From NCBI GenBank assembly GCA_033239525.1, contig BSYO01000008.1:10970150-11034149 (forward strand): a stretch of 64,000 nt of DNA, written 5' to 3'. The notes under the pieces are model-generated. The model did no database searches and was not told the DNA's origin. It worked only from the letters and a program-made list of their open reading frames with translations. Below are positions 1 to 9,973 of this stretch, piece after piece. The position numbers and the translations under genes are program-made. Numbering within the stretch: position 1 is the stretch's first letter; each line of letters begins with the position of its first letter. The DNA is from Nepenthes gracilis (lineage: Eukaryota > Streptophyta > Magnoliopsida > Caryophyllales > Nepenthaceae).

Positions 1-9
1 CAACCTTGC

Positions 10-23
10 GCTCTCTGATACCA
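10..23 (-). other. Copia-type primer-binding site
   Basis: The minus strand reads TGGTATCAGAGAGC two bases inside the LTR end at position 26. This is the initiator-Met tRNA primer-binding site used by most plant copia elements, with a small AG duplication. It implies that the internal region of another minus-strand copia element continues to the left, outside the window. Confidence 0.75.
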
Positions 24-25
24 CT

Positions 26-657
26 TGTTGGCCCGAAATGGGGCGGCCTACCGTCACAAGCACAAAGGGATCGAAGAGAATGATGACAACCGATATTTTA
101 CGAAAATCAATCAAGAAAAATCACGGGACGTTGAGTCCAAAAATTGCACTATGTATGAGATAGATATTACAAACAAGAAAGGCGAAAATGCCACACACTC
201 GGGCCTTCCTTCTTCTACTCCTCTGTTTTCCTTTCTTACTCTCACACACTCTACTCTTCTATCCCCTACTCTTTCGCTTACCACCCACACATATATAAGG
301 ATATACAAAGGTCTCAACAAACAACCAAAGACGTCCTTCCTCGTGGTTGGTGCACGGTTTTCCAAGAGGTATGTAATGTGGGCAAGCAAAGATTCGCGCA
401 TGCCTCACAGCAGCAGGCGGCGTGTCCGTTGTCTTTTCTTTCAAGCATTTACTATAAATAAAAGCAGGCCAACCTACTCCCTTTAGTCATGACAAAGGCT
501 TTAGTTGCCTTAATGAACTAGTCATCCTTGTAGACCGTCCTTCTAAGACAAACCGGTCAACATCCTGTTGACCGCCCTTCCGGTCAACGTTATGTTGCCC
601 GCCCATCCGGTCAACATTCAGTTGACCGGAATTTTTTTATGGGAGAGATTTTCAACA
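26..657 (-). mobile_element. Copia LTR (632 bp)
   Basis: On the minus strand this segment starts TGTTGAAAATCTC and ends CAACA, directly before the PBS at 10-23. It has TG...CA ends. Its start and the block around 105-160 match the LTR at 3454-4667 at low identity, so both belong to one family but are different subtypes. It lies downstream of a copia RT relic and upstream of a PBS, so it is bounded like a 3' LTR on one side and a 5' LTR on the other. The 500-640 part is probably U3, with three palindromic repeats. Confidence 0.75.
553..629. promoter_or_regulatory. Three tandem GGTCAAC/GTTGACC palindromes
   Basis: CCGGTCAAC, 5 bases, GTTGACCG occurs at 553-574, 580-600 (right arm mutated to GTTGCCCG) and 607-629. 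The spacing is exactly 27 bp. Each arm contains TTGACC, the W-box core bound by plant WRKY factors. The position in the U3 part of an LTR suggests an enhancer; that role is inferred. Confidence 0.6.
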
Positions 658-689
658 TTTTGAAGACCTCACCATTTATTATAGAAAAG

Positions 690-1042
690 AAAAGTAAAGA
701 ACTTAATAGAGTTTATTTATTTAATATAATTACTAGCCACAATAATGTCATCCATATAAACCTACAAAGACAGTAAATGAACCCATCATCTTGCTTGACG
801 GAAAGGCTGTAATCTGCTTGAGATTATGTGTACCCGAAAGAAAGCAATGAGAGAGGAAGAAAATTTTAAATACAACCGTGTAGAGACTTGTTTAAACCCA
901 TAGATCCTTATGAGAAGTTTGTGTACTTGAAGTAGTTTGTCTTTGTTATATTCATGTGGCCTTTTTATGTGGATTTTCTCATCCAGATGTCCATAAAATG
1001 AAAACATCGTCAATATCAAAGTGATGCAAATACCTTTTTTTT
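690..1042 (-). pseudogene. Copia reverse transcriptase relic
   Basis: Minus-strand translation gives, in order, LHHFDIDDVF, then after a frameshift FYGHLDEKIHIKRPHEY, then IYGFKQVSTRLYLKFSSSLI, and after an in-frame stop VYMDDIIVASN. These match the copia RT blocks for the 'LDVKTAFLHGDL' region, the 'YGLKQ' region and the catalytic Y-x-D-D box. The YMDD residues are intact, although the frame is broken by one frameshift and one stop. RNase H, which should follow, is missing; the LTR starts about 30 bases downstream. The RT N-terminus and the integrase are also not recognisable upstream. Confidence 0.8.
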
Positions 1043-1726
1043 TACTGATGAAATAGTCAATAAATGTCGAACAGTAATAAATGTGGGAACATGGAAAAAA
1101 GTTTTACAGTAATATATTTATTCTTGTTGAGTATACCCCTTTCCAACTAAATATCTTTTTATGCTCCCGTCACTTCAGTACTTGATTTTAAAGATATACG
1201 TGCAGTCGGTGGTCTCGTTACCTGGTGGCGGATCAATGATGACCATTACGTCCCAAAGCATTAACTCAACTTCCATAACAGCTTGGGAGAAAGTGTTTGG
1301 TTAATTGATGATGAGAAGACTCAAACAATTTGTCATAATCTATTGTATGAAAGAGGTGAAGTCAAGGTAAAACGCTGACCCGAAGGAATGAATATCGTCA
1401 TTTTTTTTCAACAGATGAGTATTTGAAGCAAGATAAACCTGTTGACAATAAAAATATTGTAGATATTGAGGAGCTCTTCTGGTCGTTGTGGATTTCCTGT
1501 TTAGCATCAAACCAAGGATCTCCTGGAGGCTGCTGGATGGTAGGTTATCGCATTTCTAATTTGAGTCTTAGAAGGCTCTTGTTCTTGGGGAGGAAAGGGA
1601 GTAAGTCTTACCCCATATTTGGTTGGAGAAATAAGATGGGAATAAGGTAATTCTATTTTCAGGAAATAGATGTTTATCCGTTTGATTATAAATTTAAATG
1701 GGAATAAATATTTTTGGGGAATATTT
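1043..1726. other. Gene-free copia interior, decayed
   Basis: By position this should hold integrase and the N-terminal half of RT of the minus-strand copia element, but I could not recognise either on any frame. Short open frames occur on both strands with no family motif. A weak resemblance of the plus strand near 1185-1250 to LINE endonuclease text was not strong enough to call. Confidence 0.4.
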
Positions 1727-1976
1727 ATTTTCACTATTATTATTATTATTATTATATTTTATAATTATTATTTGTAATTATTATTATTATTATTATATTT
1801 TTATACTTATTATTATTATTATTTTATTTTATAATAATAATAATAATAATTATGTGTTATTACTATTATTATTATATTTTATTATTATTTATAATAATAA
1901 TAATTATTATTATTTGTAATTATTATTATAATATTTTATAATAATAATAATTATTATTTGTAATTATTATTATAAA
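1727..1976. repeat. (ATT)n/(AAT)n trinucleotide tract
   Basis: About 250 bases of interrupted TTA, ATT and AAT repeats. Runs on the two strands face each other around 1811-1850 and 1870-1960, so it can fold into hairpins. It cuts directly into the copia pre-integrase relic at its right edge, so it expanded inside, or at a deletion in, the copia element. Confidence 0.85.
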
Positions 1977-2519
1977 TTTTGGTGTCAGCCTCTGCAAACC
2001 TGAATGACACATTCTTCCGCTCCACTAAATTTGGAGTAGTCCTACTCCCCTTTAGCTCTTTCACTGCGATAGAGTCATTCTCCTTTACATTCCACCTTAG
2101 CCACCTCCTCTTGCCACCTTGACTAATACTCCATTTGCTCACCTTGGCACTTTCCTTGGCAACACAAGCTTTTATCAGGTACCGCCCTGATCTTTTATTT
2201 TTCTTTGCCACAATTGAGGCGCCTTTGGTGAGTTTTCACTGTCCATCATCAAGTGTTGTCCGGAAGCCATCTTTATCAAACTTTTCAGTTAAAATCACAT
2301 TTAACCTCAAATTTGAAGCATGTCACACGCCCTTCTGTACAAGCTTGTTCCCGTTGCTTATCCTCAAGCAAATGCCCTTGATGCCAGTCACCCTAGATGA
2401 GAGCTACTGTTATCCATCTTCAATATCCTGTGGCCAAAGGGCATGTAACTCATAAAGTGGAACTTCTTCAATGCCGCATGGTGTGAGACCCCACTGTCCA
2501 TCACCCAACTCGTCTTTTG
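1975..2519 (-). pseudogene. Copia protease and pre-integrase relic
   Basis: The minus-strand frame reads WVMDSGVSHHAALKKF near 2516-2470, the D-S-G active-site region of a copia aspartic protease, usually followed by a His-rich loop. A stop follows at HLG*. Further down, NLRLNVILTEKFDKDGF, KLTKGASIVAKKNKRSG and ERKNVSFRFAEAD match the stretch between protease and integrase (the GAG-pre-integrase domain, normally ending in a 'GKQKRVSF'-type motif). The zinc-finger residues of that domain are not all visible. The relic ends in the AT trinucleotide tract and integrase core is absent. Confidence 0.8.
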
Positions 2520-2639
2520 ACACGGCAGGCTCTGTGCTTCAACTGTGTGGACAACCAGGAGGTCTCCATAGAAAGCGATAGTCTCTTGATCATCATCGTG
2601 ATCCCTTTTCTCCTGATAATTGCTTCTGCTTCCTCTATG

Positions 2640-3370
2640 GGTAATTCTGCTTTATGTGTCTTTTTTTGTTATAGAGGAAGCATGTTCTTTCTTGAAGCAT
2701 GTTCTTTCTTGAAGCCTGTTCTGACTGTTGCTTCTTTTCGACTTGCCGCCTCCACCTCGTTCCACCGATTTGTCTCATCATCGACTGTTGGTCCCCACAA
2801 GCAGACTTGGCTGTGAGTTTGAGACTTTGCAGCTTTCCCTCCACATTGACGCATTCATGAGTAGGAAAGTTATGACCTCATCCAGTCTCAGTGTGTTCTT
2901 CCTGAACAGTAGGGTCGTAACAATATGATTGTACGAGGTCGACAAAGATGCCAGTAACACCAACGCTTTGTCTTTCTTCTTGATCTCCTCATCAAGGGTT
3001 GACATTTGCGTTACGATCCGGTTGAATTCATCCAAGTGCTTCTCAAAACTCTCTCCTTCCGACAAATGCAAGCCATAGAACTACTTCTTCATATGCAACA
3101 TCGTTGTTAAGGATTTGGATTTGGACTTGGACCGGCTCTCAAACTTCTCCCAGACTTCCGCTGGGTCTAATAAGCCAATGACTTCCTGGAGAGTATTATC
3201 CGCGAGATACAACTTGATCGTACAATTAGTAAGATCCCTCATATCTTGTCACTCATCATTTGTTATATTCTCTGGCTTCTCCTCCTTTCTCCGAAGAGTT
3301 TTTACCATCCTTTTTCGGGTCAAAATATTTCTTACTCTTTCCTACCAAAGGATAAAGTTATTTTTTTTTA
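2640..3370 (-). pseudogene. Copia gag relic
   Basis: The minus-strand translation is a clear copia gag. Blocks seen in order are EKPENITNDE*QDM, TIKLYLADNTLQEVIG, DPAEVWEKFESRSKSKSK, LHLSEGESFEKHLDEFNRI, and ALVLLASLSTSYNHIVTTLL. These match the plant UBN2-type gag, including the 'LLxSLPxSYxxxVxTLL' block. A stop replaces the Trp expected before QDM, and another replaces the residue before FYGLHL. At the C-terminus the nucleocapsid knuckle is CFLYNKKRHIKQNYP: the first Cys and the His remain but the second and last Cys have become Tyr. The PBS and LTR lie just upstream. Confidence 0.85.
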
Positions 3371-3438
3371 TTGAAAAGCTCTACATTAAATGGCATATTT
3401 CTCAAAGACGACGTCATCCAACTGACGGTTCACAATCA

Positions 3439-3451
3439 GGCTCTGATACCA
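3439..3451 (-). other. Copia primer-binding site
   Basis: The minus strand reads TGGTATCAGAGCC two bases after the LTR end, a perfect initiator-Met tRNA primer-binding site. It fixes the orientation of the copia element and marks the LTR at 3454-4667 as a 5' LTR. Confidence 0.85.
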
Positions 3452-4260
3452 CTTGCTGAAAAAATACCGGTCGGTCGATTAACACTAGCCAGACAGGAAT
3501 GCACAAATACACACGATGTGGGGAAAGAGGAGGAATACAAATTTTATGTGAAAACCCTTCACAAATTAAAGAAAAAATCATGGGACACTTAGTCCTCAAC
3601 AAGTCCACTATGTGAAAATTGATTATAAAAATTTTCGTGATAAAGTCTTCACTACACATCCGAGACAGACTAAGACAAATAACTCTAGAGGAAGAAAACT
3701 CTCAATTCGCTCTTATCTCTTTGTTTTTCTTATCTTCTTCCTCTCACTAGTGATGCACTCTACTCTATTTTCTTTTTCACACGCCCTTGGACTTCACTGC
3801 CATAGTTGTGTCACACATGCTTGTGTATTCTTTACCGCATGCCCAGCATGCACACATATATATATATATTGATTTTTCTAAAGATCATCTGTCTAATAGG
3901 CAAGTTGTGTGTGGACAATTATCTGCCATCCATTCTGCCCACCCACTTTATAATCTGCCACATGTACAGATGGTGCATGTATTGCAGGTCAGCTAGTTGC
4001 TCTGCACAGATGGCGCATGCACTGTCCACAACGTCAGCTACTAGCTTTCCACAACATCCTCGATCCTTGCGGCGTTCAGCGACCTCAGCCATTATCTGTG
4101 CCCATGGCCATCATAGAGTCCTCTAGTATTCCTTAATATTTCCAGGCATTGACAATAACCTCGACATTATCTCATGTCCTCGAAGATTACTATGCACAGC
4201 CCATGTCCTCGAGCATTTCCATACCAATAATACTAACCGATAAATTCTGTGCACCTTCAG

Positions 4261-4359
4261 CCAGTCAACGAACGTTGACCGGAATCAATAATTTGTTGGT
4301 CAACATGTTGACTGGTCACTTTGCCCCAAAGTACTTCTGCGCACATTCAGCCGGTCAAC
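4261..4359. promoter_or_regulatory. GGTCAAC/GTTGACC palindromes in LTR
   Basis: CCAGTCAAC-4 nt-GTTGACCGG lies at 4261-4282, GGTCAACATGTTGACTGG at about 4298-4315, and a further half-site CCGGTCAAC at 4351-4359. These are related to the three palindromes in the LTR at 553-629, and sit in the matching part of this LTR. The TTGACC cores are W-box-like. Confidence 0.55.
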
Positions 4360-4387
4360 ATTTACTTCAAAATTTTTTCGGTCAATA

Positions 4388-4620
4388 TCCACTCCGACAT
4401 TTTCGTCTTCGAAAAATGCACTCTCACGTTTTCACTCCGGAGAATCCACTCTGAAAAATCCTGTCCAACAAATACACTCCGAATCTTCACTCTTGCATTT
4501 GTTATCTGGATATTTACTCCAGAAATCCTCTCTTAGATTTTCACTCCAAAAATTTACTCCGAATTTTCCATTTCAAGAACCCACTCCAGAGGAATCCACT
4601 CCAGAGAATTATTCACCCCA
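4388..4620. repeat. Degenerate CACTCCG minisatellite
   Basis: A motif like CACTCCGAAAATYT or CACTCCAGAGAATC recurs about a dozen times with irregular 15-20 base spacing. It accounts for much of the length difference between this LTR and its relative at 26-657. Confidence 0.6.
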
Positions 4621-4667
4621 ACATTTCATCCAAGCCAACACTTTTTCACATGGGAGTGACCCTAACA

Positions 4668-6048
4668 TTATGTACAAACCAAATGCGACTAGCCCAATTT
4701 GCATAGAACGTTGGATTTACAAGTCATCAACTCAAAAGCAGGTATCCAAACAGTTGAGTTACTAAAATTAATACGAAATTGGTTTAGGAACCAAACAAGA
4801 AAAATGCTTGACCAACCAGTTGTTTTACTGAGTGACTAGAGCATTAAAGACCAGAAGAGTAAATAATCCGACAGAAGAATAAGTCTGACATTAAATCTTG
4901 ATGGACTATTATATTAAATTGAGAGATGATAAGCCGCATTAAATACAGGCAATAATAATTGAATAAATGTTAAATATTAAGTATTAGATGATTACTAAAT
5001 TAGTATATGTTTAGAGTCCAAATAATGTAATACTTCAAACAACAAACACGTTAATTGGGAAATGACAGATTGGTTGGCAAATAAGCTATATTTACAAAGC
5101 CTTTGTTTGACAAGGGGGGTAAGATTCGTTGGAGCCACAAAATGCCTTTTACTTGATCCATCATACTGGACAGAGTCAAGTCACCCAAAATTTATCTTTT
5201 TAGCGCTCAATTTTTTTCTTTTTATCTTTTTATTTTTCTTAAAAAGAATTTTAATTTGTACATTTAAGAATATATCAAAGAGTAAGTCCTATATTTCTCT
5301 AATTTTATATTAATTGTTATGGTATATAGGATCTATATAAGAGGATTTGGAGATTCGATTCAGCAAAACTTAGATACTAATTTAAATTCAGGGTACGTAT
5401 CATATGTAATGTTGAAAAATATGGAAGAAACACTATAAAAATTAATTTTTGCATTTTCCTGCATAGTTTTGTGCGAAAGATAATGAATTTGTTTATTACT
5501 AAAATATGTATACTTAATTGTAAAATGTTCAAGAATATACACATGAATATGAAAATACATCCCCCATAATCGAATAATATATTCCTATTTGTTGACTTCT
5601 TACAGGAAACATCTTCATATCACTATTTGGCCGTAATTTTTTACCATTATAAATATATTAGTAACATAATATAAGAAAATAAAATTAAAACTGATGCTCT
5701 ATAATGTTACGACTTCAATTAAAAAAAATATAATCATTGATTCGTGCATGCAAATCAATAAATTACGTATGTACATCACAGTAGTGGCGTATGGTAGCAC
5801 CCACCCGGAATTGTCTAAAAGAACACCGAAACAAGCCATTTTTGTCAAGTATTTAAAAATTCTACCTGAATTGCCTTATGCACCCAATTCATTTATTGTT
5901 TATGAAAGTACGCGGTGTAAAAATTTAAGGAACAAAACCTACGGGTCACTTTTTAGAAAATTATATGATCCCATCATAATAAATTTTAAGTAGGAGAAGC
6001 AAATCGGACAAATATTCTCATTTGTTGATTTATTTAATGTAGGAATTA
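4668..6048. other. Gene-free AT-rich region
   Basis: No coding region, repeat family or RNA gene could be supported. Short open frames at 5062-5313 and 5694-5993 have AT-rich codon use, no recognised domain and no splice context. The 5760-5990 stretch is slightly more protein-like but has stops in every frame. Confidence 0.5.
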
Positions 6049-6189
6049 TTATGTTATGTGTCACTCCTGTGTGGATCCATACCCAATTGTCGAAATGTTC
6101 GGAGGTTTGGTCGAACACATACGAGTTCTCTATTGAGACATAAGATTGCAACGTTTGCACACGCAATGAGCAGTCGAGGGCATTTGCAC

Positions 6190-6410
6190 TCAAACATTGA
6201 GTGCCGAGTCCAAGGGAGACCGGGCGGTGATGTCAAAGAGTGATAGAATGTCGAGTTAGAGGGCGGCCGATTGTTGAGTCTATAGGCGACCGGGCGGTGA
6301 TGCCGAGTCCAAGGGTGACCAGATGTTAAGTCCAAGGGCAATTGGGCGGTGATGTCAAGTTTAGGGGCTATTGGATGCCAAGTCCAAAGAAGACCAGAGC
6401 GGTGATGTTG
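6190..6410 (+). repeat. Degenerate minisatellite in LTR
   Basis: GGGCGGTGATG or a close variant occurs near 6222, 6292, 6343 and 6397, with GAGTCCAAGGG-type spacers between. The spacing is irregular (about 50-70 bases, built from smaller 25-35 base units). It ends about 50 bases before the TATA box. Confidence 0.6.
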
Positions 6411-6458
6411 AAGAGCAACTGGACATTGAGTCTAATAGTGTTCGAACATGGTCCTTAG

Positions 6459-6466
6459 TATAAAAA
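6459..6466 (+). promoter_or_regulatory. TATA box of the copia-type LTR
   Basis: TATAAAAA, followed by a GC-containing stretch and a leader, at the expected place between the U3 minisatellite and the presumed R region. It is probably the retrotransposon promoter. Confidence 0.5.
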
Positions 6467-6893
6467 CGCGCCAATGCGTTTAAGGGTTTATATATAAACA
6501 AGTGACGATATATCATTCGTAATTTTTGATAAACCAGTTAGCGTTATTAGTAAGAGAAAAAGAAAAAAGAGATAGAAGAGGAAGGTTCAAGTATTTGGTA
6601 GAGTTTCAAATTGTGTTTTAGTCTCAAATTTCTTTTTGTTCATCTTATACTTATTATTACTTGGGTTTATCTGTTGCAAGGCGTTGAGCCATTGTTTTGT
6701 ATTTTGGATTTCTGTAACCAATTATTTTCTAATGGATATTTCGGACGTATCGTCATGTGATTTTTGCTCCTATTCAGAAGAAAATTTTTCGTATAAAATT
6801 TTATTTATCTTTTTATCTATGATTATTGTTTGTCGGTTGTGTATTGTCGAGTGTTTCCTCACCGTTCCTCTAAGTGCTTGGAATCCAACAAGA

Positions 6894-7594
6894 ATCAAGC
6901 CTACTATTAATGTGGATATATCTATAAAAATAGAATATATATCAAAATAGTGACATTATGATATCATGAAGAATAGGAAAATTAAATTTCAAAGAATTCA
7001 AAATTTTTAAAAATTAGATCTATGTCTGACCGAGCCATCAGATTTAGAAATAAGGTAAAATCCCTAAATCTAGTTGCAAAAAAATCACTGATTAAATAGT
7101 AGATTTTGATTGGCCTTATAGCCGGTAAATTATTAATCAGTTTATATAGCTTGTTCCTCAAACGAACAAAAACAAAAACTTGAAGTGCCTGCTTGCAGTT
7201 CAAATTTCGTCATCGCTAACCATATTTAGTACAAAGAAATTCTATAATCGAAGTAAGGCAAGCAGGGTGTTGGAGGTCTCACCTTTCCTAAACCAAATAC
7301 GACTGTGATTAAATTATAGATAAATTTAATTGAGGAGGAGTTATAAACCAACGTAGATGTATCGCGTATGGTTTTCCTCAGCCAATCACTGTTAAAGTTA
7401 AAACGTGTCGGTGCTGACTTTTTCACTCGTGTTAATCATTTATCGTATAATCAATCCACTCAGGCAAAAAGACACCGTGCCGCCCCTTATCAACAACAGC
7501 CACTCTCGCCACAGGCACAGGAAACCCCCTCCTCTCCCTCGCTCTCCCCACTTGCATCCCAAGCGTTCGTTTCTGAACTTTCCGCTTGCCAACG
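6894..7594. other. Upstream region of the extensin gene
   Basis: No gene was seen. TTATAAACC at 7341-7349 is a candidate TATA box about 250 bases before the chosen start codon. A C-rich, CT-rich leader (7490-7590) separates them, as is common for plant 5' UTRs. The first part (6894-7280) is anonymous AT-rich DNA next to the truncated LTR. Confidence 0.4.
7341..7349 (+). promoter_or_regulatory. Candidate TATA box, extensin gene
   Basis: TTATAAACC upstream of a CT-rich leader. No transcript data are available, so the start site is unknown. Confidence 0.3.
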
Positions 7595-8143
7595 ATGGAA
7601 TTGAATAGCAGAAATTCTCTCCTAAATATGCTGCTTCTACTCTTTCAAACCCATCTCTCTCCTCTGGCAACGGCTACTTTTCATGCTACCGCCAATTACC
7701 AGATCGCTTGCGCAATGTGCTCCTCCTGCTCATGTAACCCAGTTAAGTCGCCCCCGCCTCCCCCGCTGCCGTCTCCGCCTCCCCCTTCGTGCGGCTGTCT
7801 AACCCACCCCTCTCCTCCCAGCTACTACTACAATTCTCCACCGCCGCCTCATCAGCCCACCTACTCTTACTCGCCGCCGCCGCCGCCGCCGCCGCCATAT
7901 CAGCCGACCTACTCTTATAATACGCCGCCGCCGCCGCCGCCGCCGCCCCGTGGCTCAATAGGTGGTGCAGGCAATTATTATCCCCCGCACTACCCGGCGC
8001 CTCCGCCTCCTAATCCCATTGTTCCCTACTTTCCATTTTACTTTTATAGCCCTCCCCCTCCCTCCGCTTCCGGCTCTCTTCGCTCCGCAAATTCCTACTT
8101 CTGCAGTCTTCCGTTGCTGCTACTGTTATTTGCTTTCTTCTAA
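7595..8143 (+). CDS. Short extensin-like proline-rich cell-wall protein
   Basis: A 182-residue intact protein. The N-terminus has a hydrophobic stretch (about residues 9-27) consistent with a secretion signal. Residues 39-47 hold a Cys cluster (CAMCSSCSC) and residues 66-68 are CGC. The centre is extensin-like: SPPPP at 81-85, S plus eight Pro at 93-101, T plus eight Pro at 110-118, and SPPPP at 152-156, with Tyr-rich spacers such as YQPTYSY repeated at 86-92 and 102-108. PNPIVPYFPFYFYSPPPP at about 139-156 resembles the conserved C-terminal block of plant short extensins. The last 12 residues are hydrophobic (LLLLLFAFF), which could be a GPI-anchor signal. The expected role is a hydroxyproline-rich glycoprotein in the wall or at the plasma membrane outer face, with Tyr residues available for cross-links. 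The first ATG of the frame is at 7595; an upstream TTG extension is not used. There is no intron in the coding part. It is flanked by retrotransposon LTRs on both sides but is uninterrupted. Confidence 0.85.
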   Translation: MELNSRNSLLNMLLLLFQTHLSPLATATFHATANYQIACAMCSSCSCNPVKSPPPPPLPSPPPPSCGCLTHPSPPSYYYNSPPPPHQPTYSYSPPPPPPPPYQPTYSYNTPPPPPPPPRGSIGGAGNYYPPHYPAPPPPNPIVPYFPFYFYSPPPPSASGSLRSANSYFCSLPLLLLLFAFF

Positions 8144-8315
8144 ATAATTTAGAAAAAGAATGGAGAAATAACAGCAAATTGGCCGATCTACCATGGCCCC
8201 GGGTGACAGAATTTGTAGCAGGAAGGTGAAGAAAGAGATTCTGCCACGCCAAAAGCTTTACCCTTTTAATCAAAAAGAAGAAGACGATGGACGGTTGACG
8301 TTGTAACTACAGTTG

Positions 8316-8321
8316 AATAAA
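8316..8321 (+). terminator. Candidate polyadenylation signal AATAAA
   Basis: AATAAA lies 172 bases after the extensin stop codon, a normal 3' UTR length for a plant gene. It is the first AATAAA downstream of the stop. Confidence 0.45.
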
Positions 8322-9114
8322 GCCCTTCAGTGCTTAGAATCCGAAGAAGAAAAGATCGCTTTGGCAATGGAAAGCGTGCATGATGTTGAGTCTGGGCATA
8401 ATTTAAGCGTCCCATCTCTCTCTGTCTCTCTCATATGATCTGTACTTCGTCAAGAGTAAGTTAACTAATGCTGGATAGTCTTGCAATTAAGGTGGTGTTA
8501 TTATTATTCCAAGGAAATTTTATCAAGTTGTTTGTGGGGTTGATTAATTAATTGGTGTCCATTTGTTATTGTTTGAATATGTAATTATCCCTTTGCTTTA
8601 TTGGACTAAAGCTGTCCACTTTGTGCACTTTACAGATGTACGTCACTGTGGTTTGGACGCCCGGCCACTCACCATCAAACAAAAATTTGCAACCTTTCCC
8701 CAAGCAAGGGCCGTTGCAATGCTCTATGGGCATAGCAGTAGCAATGACTAATATTTTTTATATAAAAATTTTAAAAAATATATTTTTAAATTTTATTTTT
8801 TATATAAAAGATGTAGACTTTTAATTTTAAAATCTATTAATCCACGTGACGCTGTAGGTCCTACAACGCCCGTATGACATCACAGCGTCCCTGTTCTCAA
8901 CCTCTCAACCTTTTACCATCTAATTTTCTCATGAAGTATTTTGCTCAAATCTACGCATTGCATTTTTGTCTACTAATTTTAATTAATTGGCATAATTAGA
9001 GGATTTGTTAGGCCTCTTAATTATTGATTATCAATAAACCATCTATATTTAATTGTGCCAACAACTTAAACAAACATCTTTAAAATAATTTTATATGCTA
9101 ATATGGATACATAC
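8322..9114. other. Gene-free region downstream of extensin
   Basis: Anonymous DNA with a short CT tract near 8418 and a very AT-rich block at 8750-8830 that can fold on itself. No gene, LTR end or clear terminal inverted repeat with target duplication was found. Confidence 0.4.
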
Positions 9115-9950
9115 GATGCGTCATGATCCCTTCAATCGGATTGGGGTTTCTTACTGATGGTTCGACTGGCTCTAGTTTCTGGAAAGACAAATCCCGCACA
9201 CCACTAAACAAACAGAGGTCGTCAGCGGCGGGATGTAATCCCACCGTAAACACTCCGACGCTCAAGTCAGAACTGAACCTGCCCTTCAATGGAAGGAATC
9301 AAAAGTGAGAGAAAGTAATGAGCGGGGAATGAAGTGTCTATTCTGGATGCCGAAAGGCGCGGGTCCTTTTTTCGTATCCTGGATGCTGGGAAGGCGAAAA
9401 CGTGTGAAGACCACCCGTTCTTGTTGGAGTTGCGTTGTTTGAGTGTTTGGGGAGTTTGATTCTTTAACCAGCAGGCTTATTTTTCGTAACACTTGTGATT
9501 TTCTGGCCTCGCCTCCGCCAAGAAAGAGAGAGAGAGTCTCGTTGTCCGCCGCTAAGAGAGCGTGTCCTGATCTCTTGGACCTGGGGCCTTTTTATGGCGA
9601 AGATGGTGATCTTCCTCTTTTGAAGGAATCATCCTCATCGTGATCTCGTGGCCGGCCTTCCTTCGGAGGCCGGTGCTTGCTTGCCCAATCGTGGTGGATT
9701 GTTTCCTTGGAGACAACAACCACTTTCCAAGCAAGCCTCCTTCCTTACCGTTGAGGTTCCTTGGGTGGCAAGGAGTTGGAAGGATCTCGGCGCCTTCCTT
9801 ATTCAAGGGCGCCAATCTTTGGCATGTTCCCTTTGAGATCATGGAATATCGCCAGGAAGATTATGGCTGGCCTTGTTATGATGATGGGCCAAATGGAGTG
9901 TGGCCCGCGATCGTTGGAAGGCTTTTCGGGGCCCGATGCAAAGCGTGGAT

Positions 9951-9971
9951 GGTCAACGCACAGGTTGACCG
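9951..9971. promoter_or_regulatory. GGTCAAC/GTTGACC palindrome in L5
   Basis: GGTCAAC-6 nt-GTTGACCG just before the first tandem copy. It has the same design as the copia LTR palindromes, in an unrelated LTR. Confidence 0.5.
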
Positions 9972-9973
9972 TC

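Larger units (their letters stand above)
3454..4667 (-). mobile_element. Copia 5' LTR (about 1.2 kb)
   Basis: On the minus strand this runs from TGTTAGGGTCACTCCC to TTTTTCAGCA, then two bases, then the PBS. Its first 30 bases resemble the LTR at 26-657, but it is about twice as long because of the degenerate repeats at 4388-4620. The outer end is placed from the TG...CA rule and that similarity; no target duplication was found, so the outer boundary could be off by some bases. Confidence 0.7.
6049..6893 (+). mobile_element. Copia-type LTR with decayed PBS
   Basis: A plus-strand LTR ending GGAATCCAACA at 6893. The following bases AGAATCAAGCCTACT look like AGTGGTATCAGAGCCTACT with small deletions, that is, a decayed initiator-Met PBS. 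The 3' part carries text typical of plant copia LTRs (polyA/R region around 6640-6890). The start is placed at TGTGTCACTCC by the TG rule and is uncertain. The TATA box and minisatellite below sit in the U3 part. No internal region follows, so this is a truncated 5' LTR. Confidence 0.6.

Noticed and set aside
1185..1260. Weak resemblance to LINE endonuclease (DFKDIRAVGGLVTWW)
   Set aside because: Only one short block, no second motif, and a copia interior is expected here.
7743..7958. Ala-rich minus-strand frame opposite the extensin gene
   Set aside because: A shadow of the CCG proline codons on the other strand.
8690..8880. MITE-like AT-rich block with GGGCCGTTG and CAACGCCC near its ends
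   Set aside because: The inverted similarity is too short and no target duplication was found.
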